64,000 nt of DNA, taken from the NCBI RefSeq assembly GCF_009711165.2, contig NZ_WMID02000028.1, forward strand, positions 1 to 64,000, given 5' to 3'. Below the pieces are notes generated by a model. The model worked only from the letters and a program-made list of their open reading frames with translations. It had not been told where the DNA came from and did no database searches. Of the stretch, positions 10,661-18,198 are shown one piece after another. The translations under genes were made by a program, and so were the position numbers. Source of the stretch: Flavobacterium sp. MC2016-06. GTDB taxonomy: Bacteria > Bacteroidota > Bacteroidia > Flavobacteriales > Flavobacteriaceae. Numbering within the stretch: the stretch's first letter is position 1; each line of letters begins with the position of its first letter.

Positions 10661-10692
10661 AAAATCCATTTGCTAAGCAAATGGATTTTTTT
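10661..10692. terminator. Bidirectional rho-independent terminator
   Basis: The complementary arms AATCCATTTGCT and AGCAAATGGATT form a hairpin followed by a T-run, with an A-run on the other side. It lies between the convergent adhesin gene and the ketosynthase gene and can serve both. Confidence 0.85.
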
Positions 10693-10716
10693 ATATCATT
10701 AATAATGTAAAACGTC

Positions 10717-11883
10717 TTAAGGTTTTTCAATTAAAATACTCACAGCATTTCCTCCAAAACCTACAGCGTTTATCAATACTCGTTTTATAGATTTATTTTG
10801 TTTCATTGGCGCTCCAAATGGTACTCCAATAAAAGTATCGTGCTGGATCATTAAAAGTGCTAATTCTAAACTCAACATTCCAGACGCGCCAAAAGTGTGC
10901 CCTATCTTCCATTTATTAGTAGTGAGCAAAGGCAAATTAGATTCGAATACTTTTTCTATGGCACGCAATTCGGTTAAATCTCCTTTTATCGTTCCGGGTG
11001 CATGCATTACAATGGCATCAACGGTATCTAAATCTACATCTTTAAGCGCCATTTTCATCGATTTCTGAAAACAGGTCGCTTCTGCTGAAATTGAAATATT
11101 ATGCTCTAAAATCTCTGTTGCATAACCAACTCCCGTTACATAGGCGATTGCATTTTCTTTTTCGCCAGATTCTAAACAGCAGACACTCGCTCCTTCTCCA
11201 AGAATCATCGTGTTTTGTGTTTTCTTAAAATCAAAAGCTAAATTGGGCCAAGCTTCTTCTTGCTGATTAATACGAGAATAGATTTTTAAAGCTCTCATTT
11301 GAGCAATTGTAAAATCCGTTAAAGGTGCTTCACTTCCTCCTACCAAAAATTTATCCGCCATTCCAGATCGTAACCATGCAACTCCATTTAAAAGTGCGTG
11401 CAAAGCTGTTGAGCAAGTAATAGAATGCGAAATTTCCGGACCATTACTTTGTAAATCGTGTGCAATCCAAGAAGAAATATTACCTAATGTTGTAGTTGGT
11501 GAAGCTAAAGTCTGTGCTTTTCCTGTATCTAAATATTCTTTATAATGCTTTTCGAATAAATCTGTTGCCCCGCGAGATGAACCGATATTAATTCCAAAAA
11601 TATCATCTTTACTCCATCCGGCTTCTTTTACTGCTTTTCGCGAAGCTGCTAAAGCAAATAAAACAGAATCATCTAAAAACTTATATTTAATGTCTGATTC
11701 TCGAATCTCTGCAACAATTTGTTTTGATTCTGAATCTAAAGCCGCAACAGAAGTTTCCTGCTGATCTAGAAATTGTTTAGAAAAACAATGTTCTTTCTCT
11801 AAATATTTTTTCCAAACTTCTTCTGCATTATTTCCTAAAGGAGAAATGGAAGAAAAGGCCGTTATAGCAATTTTTGTATTCAA
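10717..11883 (-). CDS. Beta-ketoacyl-ACP synthase (FabF/KAS II-like) in the biotin cluster
   Basis: The 388 residues have a thiolase fold with the KAS I/II-type Cys-His-His triad: C157 in HSITCSTALHAL, H294 in VMHAPGTIKGD and H329 in KIGHTFGASGM, ending with a GFGGNA loop. The enzyme should condense an acyl thioester with malonyl-ACP. It lies downstream of bioA on the same strand, separated by 169 bp of repeat-bearing DNA. The length is short of classical FabF (about 410), and HAPGT replaces the usual HGTGT, so it is probably a specialised synthase rather than the housekeeping FabF. A role in making the pimeloyl precursor of biotin is inferred from location; fatty acid or aryl-polyene-type elongation is the alternative. 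Confidence 0.85.
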   Translation of the reverse strand: MNTKIAITAFSSISPLGNNAEEVWKKYLEKEHCFSKQFLDQQETSVAALDSESKQIVAEIRESDIKYKFLDDSVLFALAASRKAVKEAGWSKDDIFGINIGSSRGATDLFEKHYKEYLDTGKAQTLASPTTTLGNISSWIAHDLQSNGPEISHSITCSTALHALLNGVAWLRSGMADKFLVGGSEAPLTDFTIAQMRALKIYSRINQQEEAWPNLAFDFKKTQNTMILGEGASVCCLESGEKENAIAYVTGVGYATEILEHNISISAEATCFQKSMKMALKDVDLDTVDAIVMHAPGTIKGDLTELRAIEKVFESNLPLLTTNKWKIGHTFGASGMLSLELALLMIQHDTFIGVPFGAPMKQNKSIKRVLINAVGFGGNAVSILIEKP

Positions 11884-11954
11884 TGTCTTTTATTTATCTA
11901 CAAAGTTTGTAACTGTTTACATCAAGTTCACAAGGTTTTGAAATCTAGTTTTTT

Positions 11955-12047
11955 ATAAATGGAACACGGATTACAGAGATTGAACGGGTTTACACAAATC
12001 TATATTACAAGCTACGAAAATCCGTAAGATCTGTTTAAATCTGTGAC
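11955..12047. repeat. Dispersed intergenic repeat of the ATCCGT/ACGGAT family
   Basis: The spacer between bioA and the ketosynthase contains aacacggattacagagat followed by tgaacgggtttacac, and then an opposing aaaatccgtaagatctg with tttaaatctgtgac. The same words occur around the GxxExxY gene (16464 and 16908) and at 57066-57135. It looks like a decayed copy of a repeat spread between genes. Confidence 0.6.
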
Positions 12048-12052
12048 AAAAA

Positions 12053-13324
12053 TTAAACCATTTCAATAGCTTCTTCTATAGTCGAATATACTTTCTGAAG
12101 CTGTTCGTCTGTCATAATATAGGGTGGAAGAATGTAAACGATATTTCCAACCGGCCTTAAAACAACTCCATTTTCAATAAAAAAATTATATAATTTGGTA
12201 CGCATTGATCCGTAATAACTTTCTTCAGAATCTGATTTGATTTCAACAGCAAAAATAACTCCTAAAGTTCGAGCCGTAATTACTTTTGAATGTCTTTCTA
12301 TCTTCTTCTGAAAATTCAAATGACTTTTATTTATTCTTTGAATATTTTCCTGCATTTCCGAAGTCTGCAGTAAATCGATACTTGCCAAAGCCGCCGCACA
12401 ACCTGTTGGATTTGCCGTAAAAGTATGTCCGTGAAACAATGCTTTGTTAATATCATCATCGTAAAAAGCATCAAAAACTTCCTGAGTAAAAGTGGTAATC
12501 GCCATCGGGATTGTTCCGCCTGTCAATGCTTTCGATAAACAAATCATATCGGCTTGTTCAGCCACATAATCCATTGCAAAGGTTTTTCCTGTTTTCCCAA
12601 AACCCGTCATTACTTCGTCGGCAATGGTCAACACATTATTTTCTTTACAAATTCGCATCAATTTCCCTAACGCTTCTGGTTCATACATTACCATTCCAGC
12701 CGCACCTTGCACTAAAGGTTCAAAAATAAATCCTGCACAGTTATGACTTTCTACAACCGATTTTAAAGCATCAAAACTTTCTTGTTCCTGCCCTTTTATT
12801 GGAACTGGAATTCTAACAACATCGATAAACATTCCTTGAAAAGCCTGCGTATAAAACGAAATTCCGCTTGCTGCCATTGCTGCAAAAGTATCACCATGAA
12901 AAGCATTTTCGAATGCAATTATAGTTGTTCGTTTTTCATTTTTATTAAAGAAATATTGCAATGCTACTTTTATCGCGACTTCAACTGCTGTTGAACCGTT
13001 ATCTGAAAAGAATATTTTCTGCTGATTTTTAGGCAGAATCTCCATTAGTTTTTCGGCAATTTTAACCGCTGGTTCATGTGTAAAACCACCAAACAAAACG
13101 TGTTCTAAAGTTGTCAATTGTTTGTAAATCGCATCGGCAATAAATTTATTACTGTGTCCAAACGGATTTACCCACCAAGATGCAATCGCATCAATATATT
13201 CTTTATTATTTTCATCCCAAAGTAAAGCGCTTTCTCCTCTTGAAATAACAATTGGCGTTTGCGAAGTTTTATGCTGTGTATAAGGATGCCAAAGGTATTG
13301 GCTGTCTTTTTCTGATAAAGTCAT
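12053..13324 (-). CDS. bioA: Adenosylmethionine-8-amino-7-oxononanoate aminotransferase
   Basis: This 423-residue class III aminotransferase converts KAPA to DAPA using S-adenosylmethionine as amino donor. Family features are WHPYTQ at 12-17, SWWVNPFGHSN near 49-58, FSDNGSTAVEVAIK at 106-119, the AFHGDT string, the PLP-contacting Asp in IADEVMTGFG (D236) and the PLP Schiff-base lysine K265 in CLSKALTGG. The WHPYTQ box separates BioA from ornithine/GABA aminotransferases. It lies 70 bp downstream of bioD on the same strand, and the spacer holds an 18-bp palindrome. Length and motifs are complete. Confidence 0.96.
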   Translation of the reverse strand: MTLSEKDSQYLWHPYTQHKTSQTPIVISRGESALLWDENNKEYIDAIASWWVNPFGHSNKFIADAIYKQLTTLEHVLFGGFTHEPAVKIAEKLMEILPKNQQKIFFSDNGSTAVEVAIKVALQYFFNKNEKRTTIIAFENAFHGDTFAAMAASGISFYTQAFQGMFIDVVRIPVPIKGQEQESFDALKSVVESHNCAGFIFEPLVQGAAGMVMYEPEALGKLMRICKENNVLTIADEVMTGFGKTGKTFAMDYVAEQADMICLSKALTGGTIPMAITTFTQEVFDAFYDDDINKALFHGHTFTANPTGCAAALASIDLLQTSEMQENIQRINKSHLNFQKKIERHSKVITARTLGVIFAVEIKSDSEESYYGSMRTKLYNFFIENGVVLRPVGNIVYILPPYIMTDEQLQKVYSTIEEAIEMV

Positions 13325-13341
13325 TTGATTTTAAATTTCAG

Positions 13342-13359
13342 TCCCGATAGCTATCGGGA
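13342..13359. repeat. 18-bp perfect palindrome TCCCGATAGCTATCGGGA
   Basis: This perfect palindrome sits in the bioD-bioA spacer, flanked by AT-rich text of the form aaatttcag/gatttcag. A diverged copy (two differences) is at 44862-44879. It resembles a dispersed intergenic repeat rather than a terminator, because no T-run follows on the transcribed strand. Confidence 0.75.
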
Positions 13360-13394
13360 TTAGATTTCAGATTTGAAATTGATTTTTGATATTG

Positions 13395-14015
13395 TTATTG
13401 CAATTGCAAAAGATTTTCTCTAAATAGTTCTGCATATTCTCTAATAACATTTTGATCGAAATAAGGTTCTTCATCAATTCTTCCGATACATTTTATATTC
13501 GTTTTATTCAAAATTAAATCTTCGGTCGATTTGTTTTCGCTTCCGCTAAAGACAATTCCCGCAACTTCAAAACCACGATTTCTAATGGCTTCAATAGTCA
13601 ATAAAGTATGATTGATACTTCCTAAATAATGTCTTGAAACTACAATTACTTTATATTCGGGTTGAATTAAATCGATAATCGAATCAGTTTCATTTAATGG
13701 AACAAAAATTCCGCCCGCTCCTTCAATAACCAAATGATTATCTGTTTTTGGTTCCCAAATTTCATTTAAGTTAATTTTAATTCCATCAATTTCAGCAGCC
13801 AAATGCGGACTTACCGGCGTATTTAATTGATAGCTGTTTTCGAAAATTTCAGATTTACTATTTGAAATTTTAGATTTAATTTTATGACTGTCCGAATTAT
13901 CTAAATCTCCCGCCTGAACAGGTTTCCAATAGTCTGCTTCTAATGCTTCAACAACAATTGCAGAAGTTATTGTTTTGCCAACATCCGTAGAAATTCCGGT
14001 TATAAATATTTTCAT
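13395..14015 (-). CDS. bioD: Dethiobiotin synthetase
   Basis: The 206-residue P-loop ATPase carboxylates DAPA and closes the ureido ring. The N-terminus carries the ATP-binding loop GISTDVGKT (residues 7-15), followed by YWKPVQAGD (29-37, substrate lysine), TPVSPHLAA, and the second signature VIEGAGGIFVPL. Length is normal for BioD. The gene begins downstream of a hairpin at 14058-14083, so bioD-bioA may form a transcript separate from the sigma-factor genes upstream, although all share the strand. Confidence 0.95.
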   Translation of the reverse strand: MKIFITGISTDVGKTITSAIVVEALEADYWKPVQAGDLDNSDSHKIKSKISNSKSEIFENSYQLNTPVSPHLAAEIDGIKINLNEIWEPKTDNHLVIEGAGGIFVPLNETDSIIDLIQPEYKVIVVSRHYLGSINHTLLTIEAIRNRGFEVAGIVFSGSENKSTEDLILNKTNIKCIGRIDEEPYFDQNVIREYAELFRENLLQLQ

Positions 14016-14057
14016 TTCTTTGTTTTAATGGTATACAAAAATACCCATAAAAACAAT

Positions 14058-14083
14058 AAACCCATCAATTACGATGGGTTGAG
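14058..14083 (-). terminator. Probable terminator between the sigma-factor operon and bioD
   Basis: AACCCATC and GATGGGTT pair around a 6-nt loop just after the stop of the upstream membrane protein gene. On the minus strand the hairpin is followed by an interrupted T-run (TTTATTGTTTTT), so termination may be partial. Confidence 0.6.
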
Positions 14084-14085
14084 TT

Positions 14086-14703
14086 TTATTCTTCTTTTAA
14101 TTCGTCTATTACTTTTCTAATTTCCTTTGCATATTTTCCGTAAAATAATTTCACATGTCCTTCAGTCATAAACCACATCAATATCATATATACAACTAAA
14201 ATTAATATAACTATTATGGCAACATTTTCATGATTTGCATCTAAAACACGATTTAACAGTTTACCTGATTTTTTTCCTAAGGGTAATAAAAACATATAAA
14301 ACAGTCCAAAAGGAATAAAAGTATAACTAGCAGATTTGTACGTCTCCATAAATAATCTTACATTATAATATATTTCATACAAATTGTCTTTGGTTGTTGT
14401 TGTGACATCTGTAAAGTTTTTATAATACATATACAATCTTATTGTAAAACTAATTAAGATTATTATTGATACTGCATACAGCAAATAATAGGCGAGTACA
14501 AAACTGTATTTCATTTCAATACTTAACGGAATTATCCCGACAATAACCATTGAAACTAATTGGACGATCAGCTCTTTTTTTAAATTTTTTCTAATTTTAT
14601 CCAAAGGTGTATTCACCGATTTTATTTTTTCTAAATTATCTGGAAGAATAACATTCTCGGTCTTTTCGTTATTCCATGCGTTTTGTATATCGTTAAAGTC
14701 CAT
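14086..14703 (-). CDS. Membrane protein paired with ECF sigma factor
   Basis: The 205-residue protein has a soluble N-terminus starting MDFNDIQNAWNNEK, followed by about four hydrophobic segments (roughly residues 48-65, 68-90, 125-140 and 158-180) and a short charged C-terminus. Its start overlaps the end of the sigma-factor gene by 11 bp, so the two are probably translationally coupled. By position it may be the membrane-bound anti-sigma factor or a signal sensor for that sigma factor, but no zinc-binding anti-sigma motif is visible. The family is not one I can name with certainty. Confidence 0.75.
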   Translation of the reverse strand: MDFNDIQNAWNNEKTENVILPDNLEKIKSVNTPLDKIRKNLKKELIVQLVSMVIVGIIPLSIEMKYSFVLAYYLLYAVSIIILISFTIRLYMYYKNFTDVTTTTKDNLYEIYYNVRLFMETYKSASYTFIPFGLFYMFLLPLGKKSGKLLNRVLDANHENVAIIVILILVVYMILMWFMTEGHVKLFYGKYAKEIRKVIDELKEE

Positions 14704-15196
14704 ATCCTTGATTTTTTATTATTTCTTTTAATTTTTCTTTTGCTCTGTTTAATTTCACTCTGGCATTTCCTTCAGAAATACCTAAGTTGTCTCCTATTTC
14801 TTTATGAGAGAATCCTTCTAATTGATAGAAAATTATAGCTTTATCTATTTTTTCTAATTTTTGAACGGCTTTATAAAAATGATCAATCTGACTTTCTTTA
14901 ATGTGTGAATCACCTTCGTCATCTTTTATATTTTCCGAAGCGATTTCATATTTGTCCACTTTTCGCTTTTCTTTTCTCAAGAAAACAATCGCCGTGTTGA
15001 CTGCAACACGATACATCCAAGTCGAAAACTGGCTTTCGTTTCTAAAGGAATCATACGACTTCCAAAGCTGGCAGACAATTTCTTGAAACAAATCTTGCTG
15101 ATCATCTGAGTTGTCCATGTACATTTTTGAAACTTTGTACAGAATCCCTTTGTGACTTTCTATCCGATTTAAAAATTCTTTCTCTTTCTCTTTCAA
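14693..15196 (-). CDS. ECF-type RNA polymerase sigma factor
   Basis: The 167-residue protein contains region 2 (about 15-80, with DQQDLFQEIVCQLWKSYDSF and the FSTWMYRVAVNTA string) and region 4 (about 110-160, with LEGFSHKEIGDNLGISEGNA as the helix-turn-helix for -35 recognition). It lacks regions 1 and 3, as usual for ECF factors. It should redirect RNA polymerase to a small regulon. It is followed by an overlapping membrane protein gene and preceded by 7 bp from the TraB/GumN gene, suggesting a three-gene operon. Confidence 0.92.
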   Translation of the reverse strand: MKEKEKEFLNRIESHKGILYKVSKMYMDNSDDQQDLFQEIVCQLWKSYDSFRNESQFSTWMYRVAVNTAIVFLRKEKRKVDKYEIASENIKDDEGDSHIKESQIDHFYKAVQKLEKIDKAIIFYQLEGFSHKEIGDNLGISEGNARVKLNRAKEKLKEIIKNQGYGL

Positions 15197-15203
15197 AATA
15201 ATA

Positions 15204-16067
15204 CTAATTCATTACTGGTTTTAAAATGTATCCTGCTTTTCTTAATAAATTAATCACTCCTAATTCTCCCCCTAAATGTGCTGCTCCAACGGCAAAAAAT
15301 ACACTTTCCTTTTTCATCATTTGAGGCATATCTTTTACCCAATTCAAATTTCTGTTATCAAGAATGATCTTTCTTGTTTTCTCGCTTGTAAATTTTTCAT
15401 CAGTTGTAATATTATATAAAATTTCGATATTTTCAGCTTTATATGTGGCTACTAATTTAGCTGTTTCTTCTTGATTTGATTCTTGCAGCATTGTAATCAT
15501 TTCATCATTTGAATAAGCGTTTTCAAGAATTCCAAACTGAGCCTTTACCGTTTCTAATCCGCCAATTTGGATATTTTTATTTTTAGCCTCCGCTATAAAT
15601 TCCATTTCATAAAGTTTCATGTCTGTACAGCCAAAAGTCTTCATCGAAATTAAGCTCATAACGGTCATTAAACTAAAATTATCCAATTGCTGAACCGTCA
15701 TTCCTGTCGTATTTTTCAAGATAACATTTAATGTAGACAATTGTTCCGCGCTTAATAATTTGCTCAAAGGTTCTTTTCCCATCGCCATTTTTTGCACATC
15801 ACTCATCTCAGCCGGATCAGCAAAATTGATTTCTAAAACTAATTTATTTGATGTGCTGAATGCTTTTTTAGTTTTTTCCGAAAGAAAATAATCAGGTCCG
15901 CAAATCATATGAATCGTTCCGTATAGGTAAGAAGGTTTTTCTAAACCATTTCCTGAAACTTCCCATAAAAGAGAGTTTTCTAGTTTTGGAGATTTTGTTT
16001 GCGCTTGAGTTGTTGCGCTAAAAACTAATGTGATTACTGCTACTATTAATTTGATTGAATTTTTCAT
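15204..16067 (-). CDS. TraB/GumN family protein, exported
   Basis: The 287 residues start with a signal peptide ending SATTQAQ. The mature protein has the TraB/GumN (erythromycin-esterase/Tiki-like) layout: LLWEVSGNG near the start, the first motif SYLYGTIHMICG, an EINFADP element, and the C-terminal FFAVGAAHLGGELGVINLLRKAGY. The paired GxxH motifs are proposed metal ligands of this metalloprotease-like superfamily; the physiological substrate is unknown. It is just upstream of the ECF sigma gene and probably co-transcribed with it. Confidence 0.88.
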   Translation of the reverse strand: MKNSIKLIVAVITLVFSATTQAQTKSPKLENSLLWEVSGNGLEKPSYLYGTIHMICGPDYFLSEKTKKAFSTSNKLVLEINFADPAEMSDVQKMAMGKEPLSKLLSAEQLSTLNVILKNTTGMTVQQLDNFSLMTVMSLISMKTFGCTDMKLYEMEFIAEAKNKNIQIGGLETVKAQFGILENAYSNDEMITMLQESNQEETAKLVATYKAENIEILYNITTDEKFTSEKTRKIILDNRNLNWVKDMPQMMKKESVFFAVGAAHLGGELGVINLLRKAGYILKPVMN

Positions 16068-16148
16068 TATGATGATTGATTAAGTTAATGATTGATGATT
16101 GAATAAAACTTGATTGACTGATGATTTGATTGATGATTGAAAGCCGCC
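16068..16148. repeat. Short tandem-like repeats of tgattga/gatgattga
   Basis: The leader of the TraB/GumN gene contains many overlapping copies of gattgattaa, tgattgatgattga and related words over about 75 bp. This is either slippage-prone simple sequence or a cluster of protein-binding sites; no gene is present. Confidence 0.6.
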
Positions 16149-16340
16149 TTATTCTTTTTTATACTCTCTTTTTAGCGAAGCGTAAGCTGCTAAAAACACA
16201 CAAATTATTCCAAAAAAAATATGCGGATAAGGCTTATCATATACAAAATGATTAACCATAATATAAGTTACATAAAGTGACGTAAGAAATATTAAAACGT
16301 TGGAAGTAGATTTTCTTGCTGAAGTGGTTTTAGTTTTCAT
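16149..16340 (-). CDS. Small two-helix membrane protein
   Basis: I chose the ATG at 16340 (MKTKTTSARKSTS), giving 63 residues; an upstream ATG at 16388 would add 16 residues of poor quality. The protein has a basic N-terminus and two hydrophobic segments (LIFLTSLYVTYIMVNHF and IFFGIICVFLAAYASL), ending KREYKKE. No family is recognised. It precedes the TraB/GumN gene on the same strand and may belong to that unit. The size and single line of support keep confidence moderate. Confidence 0.6.
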   Translation of the reverse strand: MKTKTTSARKSTSNVLIFLTSLYVTYIMVNHFVYDKPYPHIFFGIICVFLAAYASLKREYKKE

Positions 16341-16463
16341 AATATTTAGATTTATTTGATTACAGGTCGTAAGTAATCGAATAATCAAAACGTTACAAAA
16401 AATTTAAAACTTTTTTTAAAAAGTGAGGAAATGCTGGAGCTTGCAGGGTGTGTTTTTTTATTT

Positions 16464-16493
16464 TAGGCTCACGGATTGAACGGGTTTTACAGA
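16464..16493. repeat. Left arm of inverted repeat flanking the GxxExxY gene
   Basis: The sequence ttttaggctcacggattgaa followed by cgggttttacagatta matches, allowing a few differences, the reverse complement of the DNA at about 16908-16945 (ttttagctcaccgattaaa, cggattaaacagg). The arms are about 30-35 bp and bracket the single gene. Confidence 0.65.
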
Positions 16494-16907
16494 TTAACGC
16501 AGGTTTTTTATATTTGGTTTTCTGTTGTTAGTGTAGATCAAGCGTTTAAATTCTGGGGTCTCACCAAAATTTAAAACGAGACCAACTTCGATAGTAGTAG
16601 AACTTAAGTAATTCATTAATTGTGAAATATGTAAACTAACTAAACATTCACATGCTTTAAGCTCAACAATTATTGTATTTTCAATAACCAAATCAGCATA
16701 ATATTCGCCAACAACCTGATTTTTATAATATACTTTTATTTGTTTTTGAGCTTCAACTTCATAACCTTGGGCTTTTAATTCAAGATACATTGCATTTTGG
16801 TAGACTTTTTCAAGAAAACCATAACCAAGCTCATTATAAACATCATAAAATGTCTTTAAAATGGGTTTAGAAATTTCTTTGTGAAGCAAATCATTCATTA
16901 TTTTCAA
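16494..16907 (-). CDS. GxxExxY protein (PD-(D/E)XK_3-like)
   Basis: The 137-residue protein carries the diagnostic motif in ELGYGFLEKVYQNA (G-F-L-E-K-V-Y), then EYYADLVIENTIIVELKA, which has the D-x(n)-E-x-K spacing of a PD-(D/E)XK nuclease-like core, and a late GLVLNFGETPEFKRLIY segment. Translation could also begin at the Met of MNDLLHKEI (three codons in). The biochemical role of the family is not established; members are short and often present in several copies per genome. It interrupts the biotin cluster, is bracketed by inverted repeats, and its 3' end runs into one of them, suggesting an acquired unit. Confidence 0.88.
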   Translation of the reverse strand: MKIMNDLLHKEISKPILKTFYDVYNELGYGFLEKVYQNAMYLELKAQGYEVEAQKQIKVYYKNQVVGEYYADLVIENTIIVELKACECLVSLHISQLMNYLSSTTIEVGLVLNFGETPEFKRLIYTNNRKPNIKNLR

Positions 16908-16945
16908 TGCAAACCTGTTTAATCCGTTTAATCGGTGAGCTAAAA
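16908..16945. repeat. Right arm of inverted repeat flanking the GxxExxY gene
   Basis: This segment (aaacctgtttaatccgttta then atcggtgagctaaaa) is the inverted counterpart of the DNA at about 16450-16493. It overlaps the very end of bioF (stop at 16940), so the repeat abuts the biotin gene directly. Confidence 0.65.
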
Positions 16946-18076
16946 CACGAAATTTCCTAGCAATTTTAAAACTTCATTAATTTCATCTTCCGAATTATAA
17001 CTGTGAATACAAAAGCGAAGTCTTTCCTGACCTTCTGGAACGGTTGGTGATAAAATTGGTTTTATATCAAAACCTTTATCCTGCAATTCTTGTGCAATAC
17101 GTTTTGCGTTTTCATTACCCGGAATTATTGCAGATTGAATAGAAGATTTACTGCGAACAAACATTGGTTTAAGTCCTAATAAGTTTTTCTGCTGATTGAA
17201 GATTATTATGTTATGACGTAGTTTCTGTATCATTTCAGTTTCAATTTCTAATTGCTGGTACGCCGTTAAAATGGTGGAAACAGAATGTGGAGACAATCCC
17301 GTAGTGTAAACAAAACTTCTAGAAAAATTAACCAAGTATTCTTTAAGTTCCAGACTTCCTAGAATCGCGGCGCCATGGCAACCCAAACCTTTTCCAAAAG
17401 TCATAATGCGCGCAAAAATACGATCATGCAAGTGTAGATACTGTATTAAGCCCTCGCCCTTTTCTCCAAAAACACCCAAAGTGTGGGCTTCATCAACAAC
17501 CAAATAACAATTGTATTTTTCAGATAGCATTACTAATTCTTCTAAATTCGGGCTGTCGCCATCCATAGAAAAGACCGTTTCGGTGACGATATAAATATTG
17601 GTATCAGGAAATTTTACAATAAGATGCTCTAAATCTTCAAAATCATTATGGTCAAATTTATACGATTTAGCATTCGACATCGAGATTCCGTCACGAATTG
17701 AGGCGTGACTTAATTCATCGTACAAAATAACATCATTTCTTTGCGGTACAGCGCTAAAAAAGCCAACATTGGCATCGTAACCAGAATTAAATATTAAAGC
17801 CGATTCTGAGTCATGAAATTGCGCAATAAACGATTCAGCAATTTGATACAAAGAATGATTACCAGAAATTAATCTTGAACCCGTTGCACCATTCTGAATA
17901 ATCTCGTTTTCGATTAAATAATGATGCGCTTGTTTAAAAATCACTTCCGATTTAGAAAACCCAATATAATCATTAGAAGAAAAATCAACAAGATTATTAA
18001 AACTCGGCAATTTCCTTAAAGAGTTATTTTGCTTTCTATTTTCAAGCTTTTGGATAAGATTTTCTGGTAAATTCAT
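16940..18076 (-). CDS. bioF: 8-amino-7-oxononanoate synthase
   Basis: The 378-residue alpha-oxoamine synthase condenses pimeloyl thioester with alanine to give KAPA. Hallmarks are DFSSNDYIGF (31-40), GATGSRLISGNH (63-74), FNSGYDANVGFF, ELSHASIRDG, the PLP-pairing Asp in VVDEAHTLGVFG (D195) and the Schiff-base lysine K229 in MTFGKGLGCHGA. The C-terminal half is complete (VPEGQERLRFCIHS). It is the first gene of the biotin set on this strand and has its own -7 box very close to the ATG. The next biotin gene, bioD, is about 2.9 kb downstream, after five unrelated genes. Confidence 0.94.
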   Translation of the reverse strand: MNLPENLIQKLENRKQNNSLRKLPSFNNLVDFSSNDYIGFSKSEVIFKQAHHYLIENEIIQNGATGSRLISGNHSLYQIAESFIAQFHDSESALIFNSGYDANVGFFSAVPQRNDVILYDELSHASIRDGISMSNAKSYKFDHNDFEDLEHLIVKFPDTNIYIVTETVFSMDGDSPNLEELVMLSEKYNCYLVVDEAHTLGVFGEKGEGLIQYLHLHDRIFARIMTFGKGLGCHGAAILGSLELKEYLVNFSRSFVYTTGLSPHSVSTILTAYQQLEIETEMIQKLRHNIIIFNQQKNLLGLKPMFVRSKSSIQSAIIPGNENAKRIAQELQDKGFDIKPILSPTVPEGQERLRFCIHSYNSEDEINEVLKLLGNFVF

Positions 18077-18081
18077 AAAAG

Positions 18082-18089
18082 CAAAGTTA
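18082..18089 (-). promoter_or_regulatory. -7 box of bioF (TAACTTTG on the minus strand)
   Basis: TAACTTTG matches TAnnTTTG and ends 5 bp before the bioF ATG, so the transcript should start at or just before the start codon. No canonical TTG is seen at the -33 position. Confidence 0.55.
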
Positions 18090-18156
18090 GGAAATTGAAG
18101 TTAATATTGTATAAATACCACATTTTATAACGCTGTGTTTATATCGACACCGAAGC

Positions 18157-18198
18157 AAAAAAGCCAAACATTTCTGTTTGGCTTTTTCAATTATTTTA
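18157..18198 (-). terminator. Terminator, downstream copy of a 42-bp duplication
   Basis: The hairpin GCCAAACA-tttc-TGTTTGGC with A- and T-runs terminates the 180-codon membrane protein gene, whose stop codon lies inside this copy. The 42 bp are identical to 18719-18760. Confidence 0.85.

Noticed and set aside
13831..13890. Apparent repeat-derived insertion in BioD (IKSKISNSKSEI)
   Set aside because: The DNA resembles intergenic repeat text, but the segment aligns in length with the normal BioD region before the SPHLAA motif, so no insertion is needed.
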